Source of the DNA: an uncultured beta proteobacterium
GTDB lineage: Bacteria; Pseudomonadota; Gammaproteobacteria; Burkholderiales; Burkholderiaceae_C
Direction: 5' to 3'
Assembly: GCA_903823025.1 (NCBI GenBank)
Contig: CAIJRK010000030.1
Span: 1 to 48,256, forward strand
DNA length: 48,256 nucleotides
The translations under genes and the position numbers were made by a program. This document shows positions 35,157-44,469 of the stretch, one piece after another; position 1 is the stretch's first letter, and each line of letters starts with the position of its first letter. Under the pieces are notes generated by a model. It made no database searches and was not told the origin of the DNA. It worked only from the letters and a program-made list of their open reading frames with translations.

Positions 35157-36655
35157 TGGGGGTTTTTCCGTCACACCCCATGCATGAAGACATTCTGATC
35201 AATTGGTCGCCCCAGGAAACCCGTGTTGCCATTGTCGAAAACGGTGTGCTGCAAGAATTGCACGTCGAGCGCACGCTGGAGCGTGGTTTGGTGGGTAATG
35301 TTTATTTAGGCAAAGTGGTTCGCGTGCTGCCGGGAATGCAATCCGCATTTCTTGATTTGGGCCTTGAACGCGCCGCTTTTTTGCATGTCGCCGATGTTTG
35401 GCACCGTCCGCCTGAAGGTGAGTCGCTTGGCACGGCGCGCAACACGCAACCCCAGATTCCGATTGAAAAACAGGTGTTTGAAGGCCAGACGCTGCTGGTG
35501 CAGGTGATCAAAGACCCCATCGGCACGAAAGGGGCGCGTCTATCCACACAAATCAGCATTGCCGGTCGTCTATTGGTATTTTTGCCGCAGGATGACCATG
35601 TGGGTGTGTCCCAAAAAATTCCACAACTGCAGCGTGACGAACTTCGTGCCCGGTTGCAAGCGCTTGCTGGCCCGCAAGGCGGGGGCTTTATTCTGAGAAC
35701 CAACGGTGAAGACGCCTCTGATCAGGAGCTATCGGAAGACATTGGCTATTTACGCAAATCTTGGGCGCGCATCAAGGCCGCTTCTGTGCGACTGCCGCCT
35801 TTGTCGCTATTGCACCAGGATTTAAACCTGTTGCAACGGGTTTTACGTGATTTGGCATGTGAGCGTACACAGACCATCAAAGTAGATTCGCAGGCGCAGT
35901 TTGAATCACTCCAGACTTTTGGCTTGGAATTTATGCCCGCCGCCACCGCCAAGTTGCAGCACTACAAGGGTGAGCGTCCTATTTTTGACCTGCACGCCAT
36001 TGACGAAGAAATCGCCAAAGCATTGGGCCGCCGTGTTGATCTGAAATCGGGTGGCTATTTGATCGTTGACCAGACGGAAGCCTTGACCACGGTCGATGTG
36101 AATACCGGTGGTTTTGTCGGTGCCCGCAATTTTGACGACACCATTTTCAAGACCAATCTGGAAGCAGCGCAGGCGATTGCGCGGCAACTGCGTTTGCGTA
36201 ATCTGGGCGGCATCATCATTGTCGATTTCATCGACATGGTGCGCGAAGATCACCGAATTTCGGTGCTGGCGACCTTCCGAAAACAACTGGTGCGAGATCG
36301 GGTTAAAACGACGGCAGGCAATTTTTCGCAGCTCGGTTTGGTCGAAATGACGCGCAAGCGCACGCGCGAATCATTGGCGCATATGTTGTGCGAAGCCTGC
36401 CCGACCTGCGAAGGCAAAGGCATTGTCAAAACTGCCCGCAGTGTGGCTTACGACATTTGCCGCGAAATATTGCGCGAAGCACGCCAGTTCAACCCGCGAG
36501 AGTTTCGTGTGATCGCCTCGCCTAAAGTGATTGAGTTGTTTCTGGATGAAGAAAGTCAGCATCTGGCGGGTTTGAGCGAGTTCATCGGTAAACCCGTGTC
36601 GCTGCAAAGTGAAGCCGCCATGGGGCAAGAACAATATGATCTTTTGCTTTTGTAG
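35156..36655 (+). CDS. rng: Ribonuclease G
   Basis: The 499-residue RNase E/G-family endonuclease has the S1-like N-terminal domain with ERGLVGNVYLGKVVRVLPGMQSAFLDLGLERAAFLHVADV and the catalytic DNase I-like region. That region contains TVDVNTGGFVGARNFDDTIFKTNLEAA and GGIIIVDFIDM; the Zn-link CPTC is in LCEACPTCEGKGIV. It lacks the long C-terminal scaffold of RNase E. RNase G matures the 16S 5' end and degrades some mRNAs. AAGG lies 6 nt before ATG 35156, but ATG 35180 (MHEDILINW) matches the family start better and would give 491 residues. Confidence 0.95.
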   Translation: MGVFPSHPMHEDILINWSPQETRVAIVENGVLQELHVERTLERGLVGNVYLGKVVRVLPGMQSAFLDLGLERAAFLHVADVWHRPPEGESLGTARNTQPQIPIEKQVFEGQTLLVQVIKDPIGTKGARLSTQISIAGRLLVFLPQDDHVGVSQKIPQLQRDELRARLQALAGPQGGGFILRTNGEDASDQELSEDIGYLRKSWARIKAASVRLPPLSLLHQDLNLLQRVLRDLACERTQTIKVDSQAQFESLQTFGLEFMPAATAKLQHYKGERPIFDLHAIDEEIAKALGRRVDLKSGGYLIVDQTEALTTVDVNTGGFVGARNFDDTIFKTNLEAAQAIARQLRLRNLGGIIIVDFIDMVREDHRISVLATFRKQLVRDRVKTTAGNFSQLGLVEMTRKRTRESLAHMLCEACPTCEGKGIVKTARSVAYDICREILREARQFNPREFRVIASPKVIELFLDEESQHLAGLSEFIGKPVSLQSEAAMGQEQYDLLLL

Positions 36656-36675
36656 ATTTTAAAAGTATTCAAAAA

Positions 36676-37545
36676 TCAAGCGACCAGCTTGAAATGTTTA
36701 CGACTAAAATCCAGACCGCTAAATTTCTCTATCTGTTGCATTAAATGATGCTTCTGTTCTTTTCGGGTTGGGTGATAAGCGGGGTCTATATGAAGCTCTT
36801 GCTCGGCACTCGTAGCCAGCCACGCTTGCGCGACTTTGGGATGTGTTCCCGTAAAGGGCGCTAACGCACGGGCATCAAATTGGCTATAAACGACCTTGTT
36901 TGCTGTAGCACCCCAATATTTACCTACTTGATTTAACTTTTTATTCATATCTTCATTGCGCCGAATCCAGCCGTAATGAAAAATATGGGCATTAGCCAGT
37001 GCTGCGTGTGGGTTACGTGGGCGTTTGTGCTGACTGGTGACTAACCAATACTGCCCATCAGGCGCATAACTTCGAATAGTATTTCTGATTAATCGACACT
37101 CTCGGCGATACCATCCGGGACTAATGGCAAGCCAATCATAGCTCCCATAAAAGTGATAATAGTCAAAGACAAGTGCTTCAACATCAGGGTTGTTGTGATG
37201 TTGTTCAACACTAGCGCGAATTTTTGGTAAATCATCTTCGTGGATAACTTCATCACCTTCCAAATAAAAAGCCCAGTCCCCGATGCAGGCATATTGAGCA
37301 ATCATTTTTTGTTGCGCATAAACAAATCCACGATCAGCCATCCGATCATTCCAGATAGTTTCCAGGATCCGAATTTTTGGATCATTAATAGCGCGTACAC
37401 GCGCTAGCGTGTCATCATTACTTTTTCCAACGGCAATAACAAATTCATCTACTAAAGGTAGCAAGGAACGAATTGATTCTTCAAAACAAAAACCTAGTTC
37501 TACGCCATTGCGAATAAATGTAAAACCACTAATTGAAATAACCAT
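36676..37545 (-). CDS. Family 2-type glycosyltransferase
   Basis: The 289-residue protein begins ISISGFTFIRNGVELGFCFEESIRSLLPLVDEFVIAVG, a GT-A nucleotide-binding fold. Where a DxD motif is expected it has YLEGDEVIHEDD, with acidic residues EGDE. Later come GYPGWYRRE-like and HYGWIRRNEDMNKK segments common in this subgroup. It probably adds a sugar to lipopolysaccharide, given msbA directly upstream in transcription order. Donor and acceptor cannot be inferred. It converges with rng (20 nt). Confidence 0.8.
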   Translation of the reverse strand: MVISISGFTFIRNGVELGFCFEESIRSLLPLVDEFVIAVGKSNDDTLARVRAINDPKIRILETIWNDRMADRGFVYAQQKMIAQYACIGDWAFYLEGDEVIHEDDLPKIRASVEQHHNNPDVEALVFDYYHFYGSYDWLAISPGWYRRECRLIRNTIRSYAPDGQYWLVTSQHKRPRNPHAALANAHIFHYGWIRRNEDMNKKLNQVGKYWGATANKVVYSQFDARALAPFTGTHPKVAQAWLATSAEQELHIDPAYHPTRKEQKHHLMQQIEKFSGLDFSRKHFKLVA

Positions 37546-37643
37546 AGTTTTAATTAAAATATTTAAGATTTATACGACTGGTAAGTTATTACTACCTGAA
37601 ATCGCATCATTATCTGATTGATTTCAAAGATAGATATTAATTT
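37546..37643. other. A/T-rich spacer between glycosyltransferase gene and msbA
   Basis: The 98-nt gap is strongly A/T-rich and includes a perfect 12-bp palindrome TTTTAATTAAAA (37548-37559) right at the glycosyltransferase start. It may hold a promoter for that gene. No ORF is seen. Confidence 0.4.
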
Positions 37644-39428
37644 CTAAGAATTTATATCTGTTAATGCGTCAGTGATGGGCATCGAAGAATTTTCTGGCGC
37701 GTGTAGTCCGAATTTATATAAACGTGCGTAAGGACCGTCTTTTTCAAGAAGCTCCTTATGCGTTCCTGTTTCAAGGATCTCGCCATTGTCCATCACGACA
37801 ATTCGACTGGCGTGTTGCACCGTTGACAGCCGGTGTGCAATAACCAGCGTTGTTCTATTTTTCATCAGAACTTTCAAGGCCTCTTGAACTGCGTGCTCAG
37901 ATTCTGAATCTAGTGCAGATGTTGCTTCATCAAGGATAAGAATGGGGGCATCTTTATAAAGCGCTCTGGCAATAGCTAGCCGTTGTCGTTGTCCACCTGA
38001 TAACTGCATGGCATTGTGACCCACTTCAGTATCAATCCCATTTGGAAGTTCTGCGATAAGACGCGTCAAATTTGCGGCCTGGAGGCATGTATTTACCTTG
38101 TTCCGATCAACGGCCTGGCCCATTGCAACATTTGACGCGATACTACTGTTGAGCATGACGACATGCTGACTTACGACGGCCAATTGATCACGAAGACTGT
38201 CAAGCGTCCAATTGCGCAGGTCTTGGCCATCAAGCGCTACAACCCCTGATGTCGGGTCCAGGAAACGTGGCAAAAGATTTGCCAAGGTAGTTTTTCCTGC
38301 GCCGGAAGCCCCTACCAAGGCAACAGTTTCTCCCGGATGAATGGAAAGTGTAAATTTATTCAAGGCGGGCAAAGACTCATCATTAAAAACTACTGTCACA
38401 TCATTAAAGCTAATATGACCTGCTGCCCGCAGTTTTGAAAAGTCACCTTCAACTTCACTTGGTGTATTTTCGATCAAATCCAAACCCCGTTCGATAGCTG
38501 CTAATCCGCGTGTGACCGGACTGGCAACTTCTGACAAATGTTTGATAGGGGCTACCAGCATCAGCATGGCAGTCACAAATGCGACAAACGAGCCAACTGA
38601 ATTATTACTATCTTCACTTTGTATAAGCGCCATTGAAATTACAGCGGACAAGGCGACTGCTGCCAGCATTTGTGTCATAGGTGTCATTGCCGCAGATGCA
38701 ACCGCTGATTTAATAGATAATCGACGAAGTGACTCACTGAATACGCCAAAACGAGCCAGTTGTGATGATTGTGCGGCATGAAGTCGAATATCACGATGTG
38801 CTAAAACATTTTCTTCTACGACATAAGCCAGGTTATCAGTTGCCACTTGACTGGCTTTAGTTAATCTATAAAGACGCGTCGATAAAACATGCATCACATA
38901 GGCAACAGCCGGAAACAAAAGGGCAACAATTAGCGTTAACTTCCAATTCAAAAAAAATAAATATCCAACGAGTGCCAGTAATGTGAATGTGTCTCTAACA
39001 AGACCCATAAAAGCATTTATCAGCATCGCTGATCCGTTATAAACTTCGTAAACCAGCGTATTTGTCAAAGCACTGGAAGATTGGGTTGAGAATAAAGATA
39101 ATCTAGCTGTCAGAACTTTTTGGAACATGGCCTTGCGTAAATTGAGCAACCCTAAGTTGGTAAATTTTGCAATTGCAAATTGCGCTATGAATCCTGCTAA
39201 TCCGCGAATACCAAATAGAAAAATAAGAGTTACCGGTACGATCCATAAGTTAAATGAACCTTTGTTAAAACCTTTATCAAGCAGTGGTTGAAGCAAAGCG
39301 GGTATCAGCGGCTCTGTGAATGCTGCAAATATCGTTGCAGCCATCGCTAACAGCCAGGCATTACGTCCTGGTTTAAAGTAAGGCCAGATACTTTTTACGC
39401 GAGAAATAAATAAATAAATTTGACTCAT
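37644..39428 (-). CDS. msbA: Lipid A export ATP-binding/permease protein MsbA
   Basis: The 594-residue half-transporter has six membrane helices in the first 310 residues. An ABC domain follows: Walker A VGASGAGKTT (about 370-379), the signature LSGGQRQRLAIARAL (about 472), Walker B ILILDEATSALD and the switch histidine in VIAHRLSTV. It matches MsbA in length and in the SALTNTLVYEVYNGSAMLINA region. It flips lipid A-core across the inner membrane. Codon use is more A/T-rich than the neighbouring housekeeping genes. The adjacent glycosyltransferase gene ends 8 nt upstream. Confidence 0.93.
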   Translation of the reverse strand: MSQIYLFISRVKSIWPYFKPGRNAWLLAMAATIFAAFTEPLIPALLQPLLDKGFNKGSFNLWIVPVTLIFLFGIRGLAGFIAQFAIAKFTNLGLLNLRKAMFQKVLTARLSLFSTQSSSALTNTLVYEVYNGSAMLINAFMGLVRDTFTLLALVGYLFFLNWKLTLIVALLFPAVAYVMHVLSTRLYRLTKASQVATDNLAYVVEENVLAHRDIRLHAAQSSQLARFGVFSESLRRLSIKSAVASAAMTPMTQMLAAVALSAVISMALIQSEDSNNSVGSFVAFVTAMLMLVAPIKHLSEVASPVTRGLAAIERGLDLIENTPSEVEGDFSKLRAAGHISFNDVTVVFNDESLPALNKFTLSIHPGETVALVGASGAGKTTLANLLPRFLDPTSGVVALDGQDLRNWTLDSLRDQLAVVSQHVVMLNSSIASNVAMGQAVDRNKVNTCLQAANLTRLIAELPNGIDTEVGHNAMQLSGGQRQRLAIARALYKDAPILILDEATSALDSESEHAVQEALKVLMKNRTTLVIAHRLSTVQHASRIVVMDNGEILETGTHKELLEKDGPYARLYKFGLHAPENSSMPITDALTDINS

Positions 39429-39436
39429 TTTATGTT

Positions 39437-40252
39437 TTATTTATTAAGACTTTTTAAATATAAACGTTCAGATTCAGACCATTTTTCTTCAATTGAAATC
39501 AAGTTATCACTGTCTGCAAATGGCGGATAGTATGATTTTGCTGTCAAACGAATATAGTGATGGTTAAATACATCGAGACAAATATGAACTGGTTTTATAT
39601 CACCAACCTCATCTGATCTTTTTTTTGTACGCAAACATAAATCAAAATCAGCACCCTGTAAACGCTCATCCCAATAACCTATTTTATCCAGAGCGTTCCG
39701 CTTAATAATAACTGTATTACCAACAAAACCTTCTTTTATTTTATTTAAAAAATTAATATTTCTTTTTTTATTGAATTCAATCCAGTTGCCATACATCAGT
39801 GTATGCATTAAATTTAATATTAGTTGACTTTTTCCAAGTAAGCCAAGCAAATTCTTTATTTTTTTCCAGCGCCGTTTAAGCTTTTTTGTTTCTGAAAAAT
39901 TTTCAATCTGTTCTATGCCGCATACTGTCGCAACTTCCAATGAATTCACATCCATGTTGGAAATTATATTAATATCCCATTTTGGAGAAACAATAATATC
40001 ATTATTTAAAAATGCTAACCACTCATAACTGGCGACCTTAATCCCTTGATTTTGACTATAAGGATATGAATAGTTTTTTTTATTTCTGATAACTATCGCG
40101 CCAACCGATTCAAAAAATTCCGCACTGCCATCAGTTGATCCATTATCAATAATAATTAATTCAAATTTATGGTATGTAAATTTTTTCAGGTTATTCCAAA
40201 ATATCTCATTAACAGCCCGTTGATTGTAAATTGCTGTGATGATGCTAATCAT
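39437..40252 (-). CDS. Family 2 glycosyltransferase (A/T-rich)
   Basis: The 271-residue GT-A protein starts MISIITAIYNQRAVNEIFW, has FELIIIDNGSTDGSAEFFE near 31-50 and a DxD-equivalent FLNNDIIVSPKW near 80. A GADFDLCLRTKKRSDEVGDIKPVHIC acceptor region comes later. It resembles transferases that build the outer core or O antigen. The gene is markedly A/T-rich with many Lys, Asn and Ile codons, unlike genes before 36 kb, which suggests recent transfer. Its ATG overlaps the ligase-like gene's stop as ATGA. Confidence 0.85.
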   Translation of the reverse strand: MISIITAIYNQRAVNEIFWNNLKKFTYHKFELIIIDNGSTDGSAEFFESVGAIVIRNKKNYSYPYSQNQGIKVASYEWLAFLNNDIIVSPKWDINIISNMDVNSLEVATVCGIEQIENFSETKKLKRRWKKIKNLLGLLGKSQLILNLMHTLMYGNWIEFNKKRNINFLNKIKEGFVGNTVIIKRNALDKIGYWDERLQGADFDLCLRTKKRSDEVGDIKPVHICLDVFNHHYIRLTAKSYYPPFADSDNLISIEEKWSESERLYLKSLNK

Positions 40253-41484
40253 ATTAATTTTTTAGTATTTGTAGGGCCATTTAACAAAGCGCAAGTCAGC
40301 AAAACAAAAGCTAATCCTGTGATGTTATCCGTAAAGAAAGAGTTTGCTAAAGTTGAAATCCCCATACCCATTAACATGGCATATAAAGTCAACTTCCAAG
40401 CCATTTCTAAATGCCGCCCTTGCCATGCAGCAGAAAGTAATAGTATGAATAATAAAAATCCACCCATAACACCTAGCTCAACGCTTAACCATAAGTAATC
40501 ATTATGGGGATTTTCTGATGAAAGTCGTTCATCGCCATTACCTAAAAATTTAGCATACTCAGTCTTAAAACTGCCAGTACCATGTCCAAATAAAGGATTT
40601 TCTTTAATGATCTGAATGCTATTTTTATGCCACTCTAGTCGTAAGCCAACTGATGAATACGAATCGCCATTTGAATAAGACTTAACATCTGAAGTTGTAT
40701 TTGTCAAGCCTGAACTAATTACTTCTGAGTATTTTGGAAGTATAAATATAGATGAAATAACTATAATAAAACAAAAAAATAGACCGATTTTTTTATTCCA
40801 AAGAACCAGAATAAAACTTAGCATTAATAAATAAACAAGTTGACCTGTTCGTCCTGAAACAAGAAAAAGTATATTGTAACTCAAAAGAAGAAAGCAAATT
40901 ATTGATAATGGCTTCCAGTTTTTAGGTATCTTATTCATCAGTAGTCCGGCCAATAGTCCGATTGACAGTAATCCTGAAAAATAATTCTGATAAGTGTGAG
41001 TCCTGAATATATACCAATCACCGGGGACTGCTTTAAAAATAGGTGTATTGAACCATGCCGATAGGCAAGATAATAGGACACTTAAAAAAGTGGCAGCTGC
41101 AAAACTTATTAATAGCGAACTCCTAATTTTCTCATCCATAAATATCAATAAAAAAATTGGTATTAAATAATAAGCTCTCATTTTACCAACAAACCCCCAA
41201 GCATCCGATGGGCTAGCCGATGTCCAAAAAGTTCCAAGAAGTAAAGTAATACCAAGAGCCATTCCGGCTAAAGCAAATGGTTTCTTGAGAATGGCTCTTA
41301 ATTCGTGCCAAACATCTGGGCTTATTATTACAAAAATTAATAATAATAAGGTACTTATGTTTTGAAATGCTGTTGAAATAGGAATGGCAGCGCCAGATAA
41401 AATTGCTGAAAATAATAAAAATTTATATCGATAATAATTTTTATTATTTTCTTCTGAGAATGAATTTATTTTCAATGTATCCAT
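40249..41484 (-). CDS. O-antigen ligase/polymerase-like membrane protein (WaaL/Wzy_C family)
   Basis: The 411-residue protein has about 11-12 hydrophobic segments and a large periplasmic loop. The loop contains GLRLEWHKNSIQIIKENPLFGHGTGSFKTEYAKF, followed by NPHNDYLWLSVELGVMGG around residues 322-340, with the histidine typical of O-antigen ligases. It should attach O polysaccharide or a terminal sugar unit to lipid A-core in the periplasm. Wzy polymerases share this domain and cannot be excluded. It is very A/T-rich, coupled by ATGA to the glycosyltransferase gene and divergent from the WaaE-like gene (52 nt). Confidence 0.85.
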   Translation of the reverse strand: MDTLKINSFSEENNKNYYRYKFLLFSAILSGAAIPISTAFQNISTLLLLIFVIISPDVWHELRAILKKPFALAGMALGITLLLGTFWTSASPSDAWGFVGKMRAYYLIPIFLLIFMDEKIRSSLLISFAAATFLSVLLSCLSAWFNTPIFKAVPGDWYIFRTHTYQNYFSGLLSIGLLAGLLMNKIPKNWKPLSIICFLLLSYNILFLVSGRTGQLVYLLMLSFILVLWNKKIGLFFCFIIVISSIFILPKYSEVISSGLTNTTSDVKSYSNGDSYSSVGLRLEWHKNSIQIIKENPLFGHGTGSFKTEYAKFLGNGDERLSSENPHNDYLWLSVELGVMGGFLLFILLLSAAWQGRHLEMAWKLTLYAMLMGMGISTLANSFFTDNITGLAFVLLTCALLNGPTNTKKLI

Positions 41485-41536
41485 GTTTTTTAAAATTTCG
41501 GTTATCCTAGGCTGATCAAAAATTTAAGAAGTAATC

Positions 41537-42313
41537 TTGCCTTCTCTAACGCTCATCATCATTACCCTCAATGAGGCTGCCAATATTGAAGCCTGCCTGC
41601 GTTCGGCATCGTTTGCTGATGAAATCATCGTGCTGGACTCTGGTAGCAATGACGGAACACCCGATTTGGCGCGCGCCATGGGTGCGCTTGTGCATTCCAC
41701 GACGGATTGGCCCGGTTTTGGACCCCAAAAAAACAAGGTGCTTGCGCTCGCTACCGGCGAATGGATTTTTTCGCTTGATGCCGATGAGCGGATCACGCCT
41801 GAACTTCGCGATGAGATCGTGTCAATTATTTCTGAAAATTCATCACGGAACATCTTTAGCGTGCCCCGCTTATCCAGCTATTGTGGTCAGTACATGATGC
41901 ATTCGGGCTGGAATCCTGATTATGTTGTTCGTTTATTTCGCCGTGGCACTGCAAAGTTTTCGGATGACTTGGTGCATGAGAGGTTGCTGACACAAGAAAT
42001 GGTGGTCAAACTTAAATTCCCATTGCTTCACCTGAGCTTTCCTGATTTTGAGTCCGTGCTTGAGAAGGTTAATCGCTACTCAACCGCAGGGGCCAAGACC
42101 ATGGCCAAAAATGGCAAATCGACCAGTCTGTCGGGCGCTATTGGCCACGGCGTTTGGGCATTCTTTCGGACTTATATTTTACGGCGTGGGTTTCTGGATG
42201 GTCAGTTGGGCCTGGCGTTGGCGATCTCCAACGCGGAAGGAACCTACTATCGATACGCCAAGCGCTGGTTGGCTTTACGCCAAGAAGTAATGAAAAATGA
42301 GGTTAAAAAGTGA
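41537..42313 (+). CDS. waaE: WaaE/KdtX-type lipopolysaccharide core glycosyltransferase
   Basis: The 258-residue GT2 enzyme begins SLTLIIITLNEAANIEACLRSASFADEIIVLDSGSNDGT and has the DxD motif in FSLDADERITPEL. FGPQKNKVLALATGEW and the HSGWNPDYVVRLFRRGTAKF block are typical of WaaE/KdtX, which transfers a beta-1,4-glucose to heptose I of the inner core. The start is TTG 41537 with TAAGAAG upstream. Base composition returns to that of the main chromosome. The next transferase gene overlaps by GTGA. Confidence 0.85.
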   Translation: MPSLTLIIITLNEAANIEACLRSASFADEIIVLDSGSNDGTPDLARAMGALVHSTTDWPGFGPQKNKVLALATGEWIFSLDADERITPELRDEIVSIISENSSRNIFSVPRLSSYCGQYMMHSGWNPDYVVRLFRRGTAKFSDDLVHERLLTQEMVVKLKFPLLHLSFPDFESVLEKVNRYSTAGAKTMAKNGKSTSLSGAIGHGVWAFFRTYILRRGFLDGQLGLALAISNAEGTYYRYAKRWLALRQEVMKNEVKK

Positions 42314-43149
42314 CAACAGCATTTATTGTCCTAACCTACAACCGACCTGACGCTTTGCTACTGGTGCTTCGAGCGCTCGCGTGCCAATGTGGGCCGCAAC
42401 ACGAAATAATTATCGCTGACGACGGCTCTTCCCACGCCTCCGTTGACGCTATGCACAGCGGTATGCCATCGTTCAATTGCCCTGTTCGACACGTTTGGCA
42501 TCCAGATACCGGTTTCACGGCTTCACGCACGCGTAACCTAGCCGCTGGCAGCAGCCATGCCGACTATTTTGTTTTCATGGATGGCGACTGCATGCCTAAC
42601 CCGCGGTTTGTTGAAAACCATACGGCTCTGCGTGCGCCCGGTTTTTTTGTAAATGGCAACCGTGTGCTAGTGAGCGAGTCGTTGACGCAAAAAATTCTGG
42701 CGAATGAGGTTGATCTCAGCCTGGCTCATTGGCCTGATTGGTTTCGCTGGCGGCTGGCGGGTGATGTCAACAAATTAATCCATTTGTTGCAATGGAAAAA
42801 TGCCCCTTTGCGGCAGGAACAAAAATTTCGCTGGAAAAAAATAAGAAGTTGTAATTTTGGCGTTTGGCGGGAAAATTTTCTGCAGGTTAATGGATTCGAT
42901 GAATCCTTTGAGGGCTGGGGGCATGAAGATGCTGACTTGGTGTTACGTCTTTTTAACGCAGGCTTTAAACGTAAAAACGGTTTCTGTGCCACCGAGGTTT
43001 ATCATTTGTGGCACAAAGAGAACAGTCGTAACAATGAGCAATCCAATCGCCAATTAGTCAAGCAGCGTTTGCAGACGGGTCTTATTCGCGCCGTCAGGGG
43101 TGTCGATAATGCGCTGAACGTTGAGGGCGTTATCAAGCAGTTAAACTGA
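42310..43149 (+). CDS. Glycosyltransferase (GT2 N-terminal with galactosyltransferase-like C-terminal domain)
   Basis: The 279-residue protein begins TTAFIVLTYNRPDALLLVLRALACQ and has EIIIADDGSS at 34-43. The DxD motif is in FVFMDGDCMPNPRF near 91-104. The C-terminal module FGVWRENFLQVNGFDESFEGWGHEDADLVLRLFNAG, like Glyco_transf_7C, binds the acceptor. It probably acts on the lipopolysaccharide core. GTG 42310 overlaps the waaE stop as GTGA. tolB follows after 24 nt, so these transferases and tolB may be read together. Confidence 0.85.
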   Translation: MTTAFIVLTYNRPDALLLVLRALACQCGPQHEIIIADDGSSHASVDAMHSGMPSFNCPVRHVWHPDTGFTASRTRNLAAGSSHADYFVFMDGDCMPNPRFVENHTALRAPGFFVNGNRVLVSESLTQKILANEVDLSLAHWPDWFRWRLAGDVNKLIHLLQWKNAPLRQEQKFRWKKIRSCNFGVWRENFLQVNGFDESFEGWGHEDADLVLRLFNAGFKRKNGFCATEVYHLWHKENSRNNEQSNRQLVKQRLQTGLIRAVRGVDNALNVEGVIKQLN

Positions 43150-43173
43150 AATGATTCAAAATCAAAACCAAAA

Positions 43174-44451
43174 ATGCGCATGATTGTTTCAAAAATTCAT
43201 TTATTTCTTCTGTTTTTAAGCTTGGGTTTCCCCGCCCTCGCTCAATTCCGGGTTGATGTGTCAGGCATTGGCCTGAACCAGTTGCCCATCGCCGTTGCTG
43301 CTTTTCGTGGCGAGGCGGGCGCGCCACAAAAAATTGCGGCTATCGTGCAGGCCGATCTTGAACGCAGTGGGCAGTTCCGTGGTGTGGACGCAGCAGGCGA
43401 GGCGCTTGACGAGGCTACACGGCCTGACGTGGCCGTCTGGCGGCTCAAGGGTGCGGATTCTCTGGTCTCTGGCAGCGTGACCCGACTTGCCGATGGCCGG
43501 TATGACGTTCGCTTTCGGTTATGGGACGTTGTGCGGGGGCAAGACTTGGGCGGCCAAAGTTATACCGTGAATGCTTCTGATTTGCGTCTGGCATCCCATC
43601 GCATTGCTGATTTTGTTTATGAAAAGTTAACGGGTGACAAAGGCGCCTTTTCAACCCGTATTGCCTACGTGACCAAAGTCGCCCAGCGTTATCAACTGTG
43701 GGTCGCTGATGCCGATGGCGAAAATGCCCAGTCGGCGTTGGCCAGTACAGAACCCATTATTTCGCCCGCTTGGTCACCGAGTGGAAGTCAGCTCGCTTAT
43801 GTCTCGTTTGAATCTCGAAAACCGGTCGTTTACACCCATGATGTCGTCACGGGAAAGCGGCGTTTAATTGCCAACTTCAGGGGTTCTAACAGCGCGCCTA
43901 CTTGGTCGCCAGATGGCGGCACATTGATCGTCACGCTAAGTCGCGATGGTGGCTCCCAGTTGTATGCCATTGACGCCAGCGGTGGCGAGCCACGCAGACT
44001 GACGCAGTCCAGCAGCATTGATACGGAGCCGGTTTACACCCCTGATGGGAAAAGCATTTACTTTGTCAGTGATCGGGGCGGTGCCCCTCAGATTTACAAA
44101 ATACCGGTAGCGGGTGGGCGCGCAGAACGTGTCACTTTTGCGGGTAGCTACAACATTTCGCCCGCCATTAGCCCGGATGGTCGGTGGCTGGCCTATATTT
44201 CTCGCGTCAATGGCGCCTTTAAATTGCACCTGATGGAGCTTGCAACGGGTTCTGCCACCGCCATTACCGATACCTCAGCGGATGAAAGTCCCAGCTTCGC
44301 ACCCAACAGTCGGTTGATTGTTTACGCAACACTTCAGCAAGGCCGGGAAACCTTAATGACGTCAACGCTTGACGGTAAACTCAAAGCTCGTTTGGCAGGC
44401 CAGAATGGCAATATCCGCGAGCCGGACTGGGGTCCGTATCAGAAACAATAA
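43174..44451 (+). CDS. tolB: Tol-Pal system periplasmic protein TolB
   Basis: The 425-residue protein has a Sec signal peptide (cut predicted after PALA, about residue 24) and the N-terminal TolB domain. WD40-like beta-propeller repeats are seen as SPAWSPSGSQLAYVS, PTWSPDGGTL, PVYTPDGKSIYFVSDRGG and SPAISPDGRWLAYIS. It links Pal to the TolA/Q/R motor and keeps the outer membrane attached during division. ATG 43174 or ATG 43180 could be used. tolQRA, which normally precede it, are not present; glycosyltransferase genes are there instead. Confidence 0.97.
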   Translation: MRMIVSKIHLFLLFLSLGFPALAQFRVDVSGIGLNQLPIAVAAFRGEAGAPQKIAAIVQADLERSGQFRGVDAAGEALDEATRPDVAVWRLKGADSLVSGSVTRLADGRYDVRFRLWDVVRGQDLGGQSYTVNASDLRLASHRIADFVYEKLTGDKGAFSTRIAYVTKVAQRYQLWVADADGENAQSALASTEPIISPAWSPSGSQLAYVSFESRKPVVYTHDVVTGKRRLIANFRGSNSAPTWSPDGGTLIVTLSRDGGSQLYAIDASGGEPRRLTQSSSIDTEPVYTPDGKSIYFVSDRGGAPQIYKIPVAGGRAERVTFAGSYNISPAISPDGRWLAYISRVNGAFKLHLMELATGSATAITDTSADESPSFAPNSRLIVYATLQQGRETLMTSTLDGKLKARLAGQNGNIREPDWGPYQKQ

Positions 44452-44469
44452 TTTTTAGGAATCACTTTG

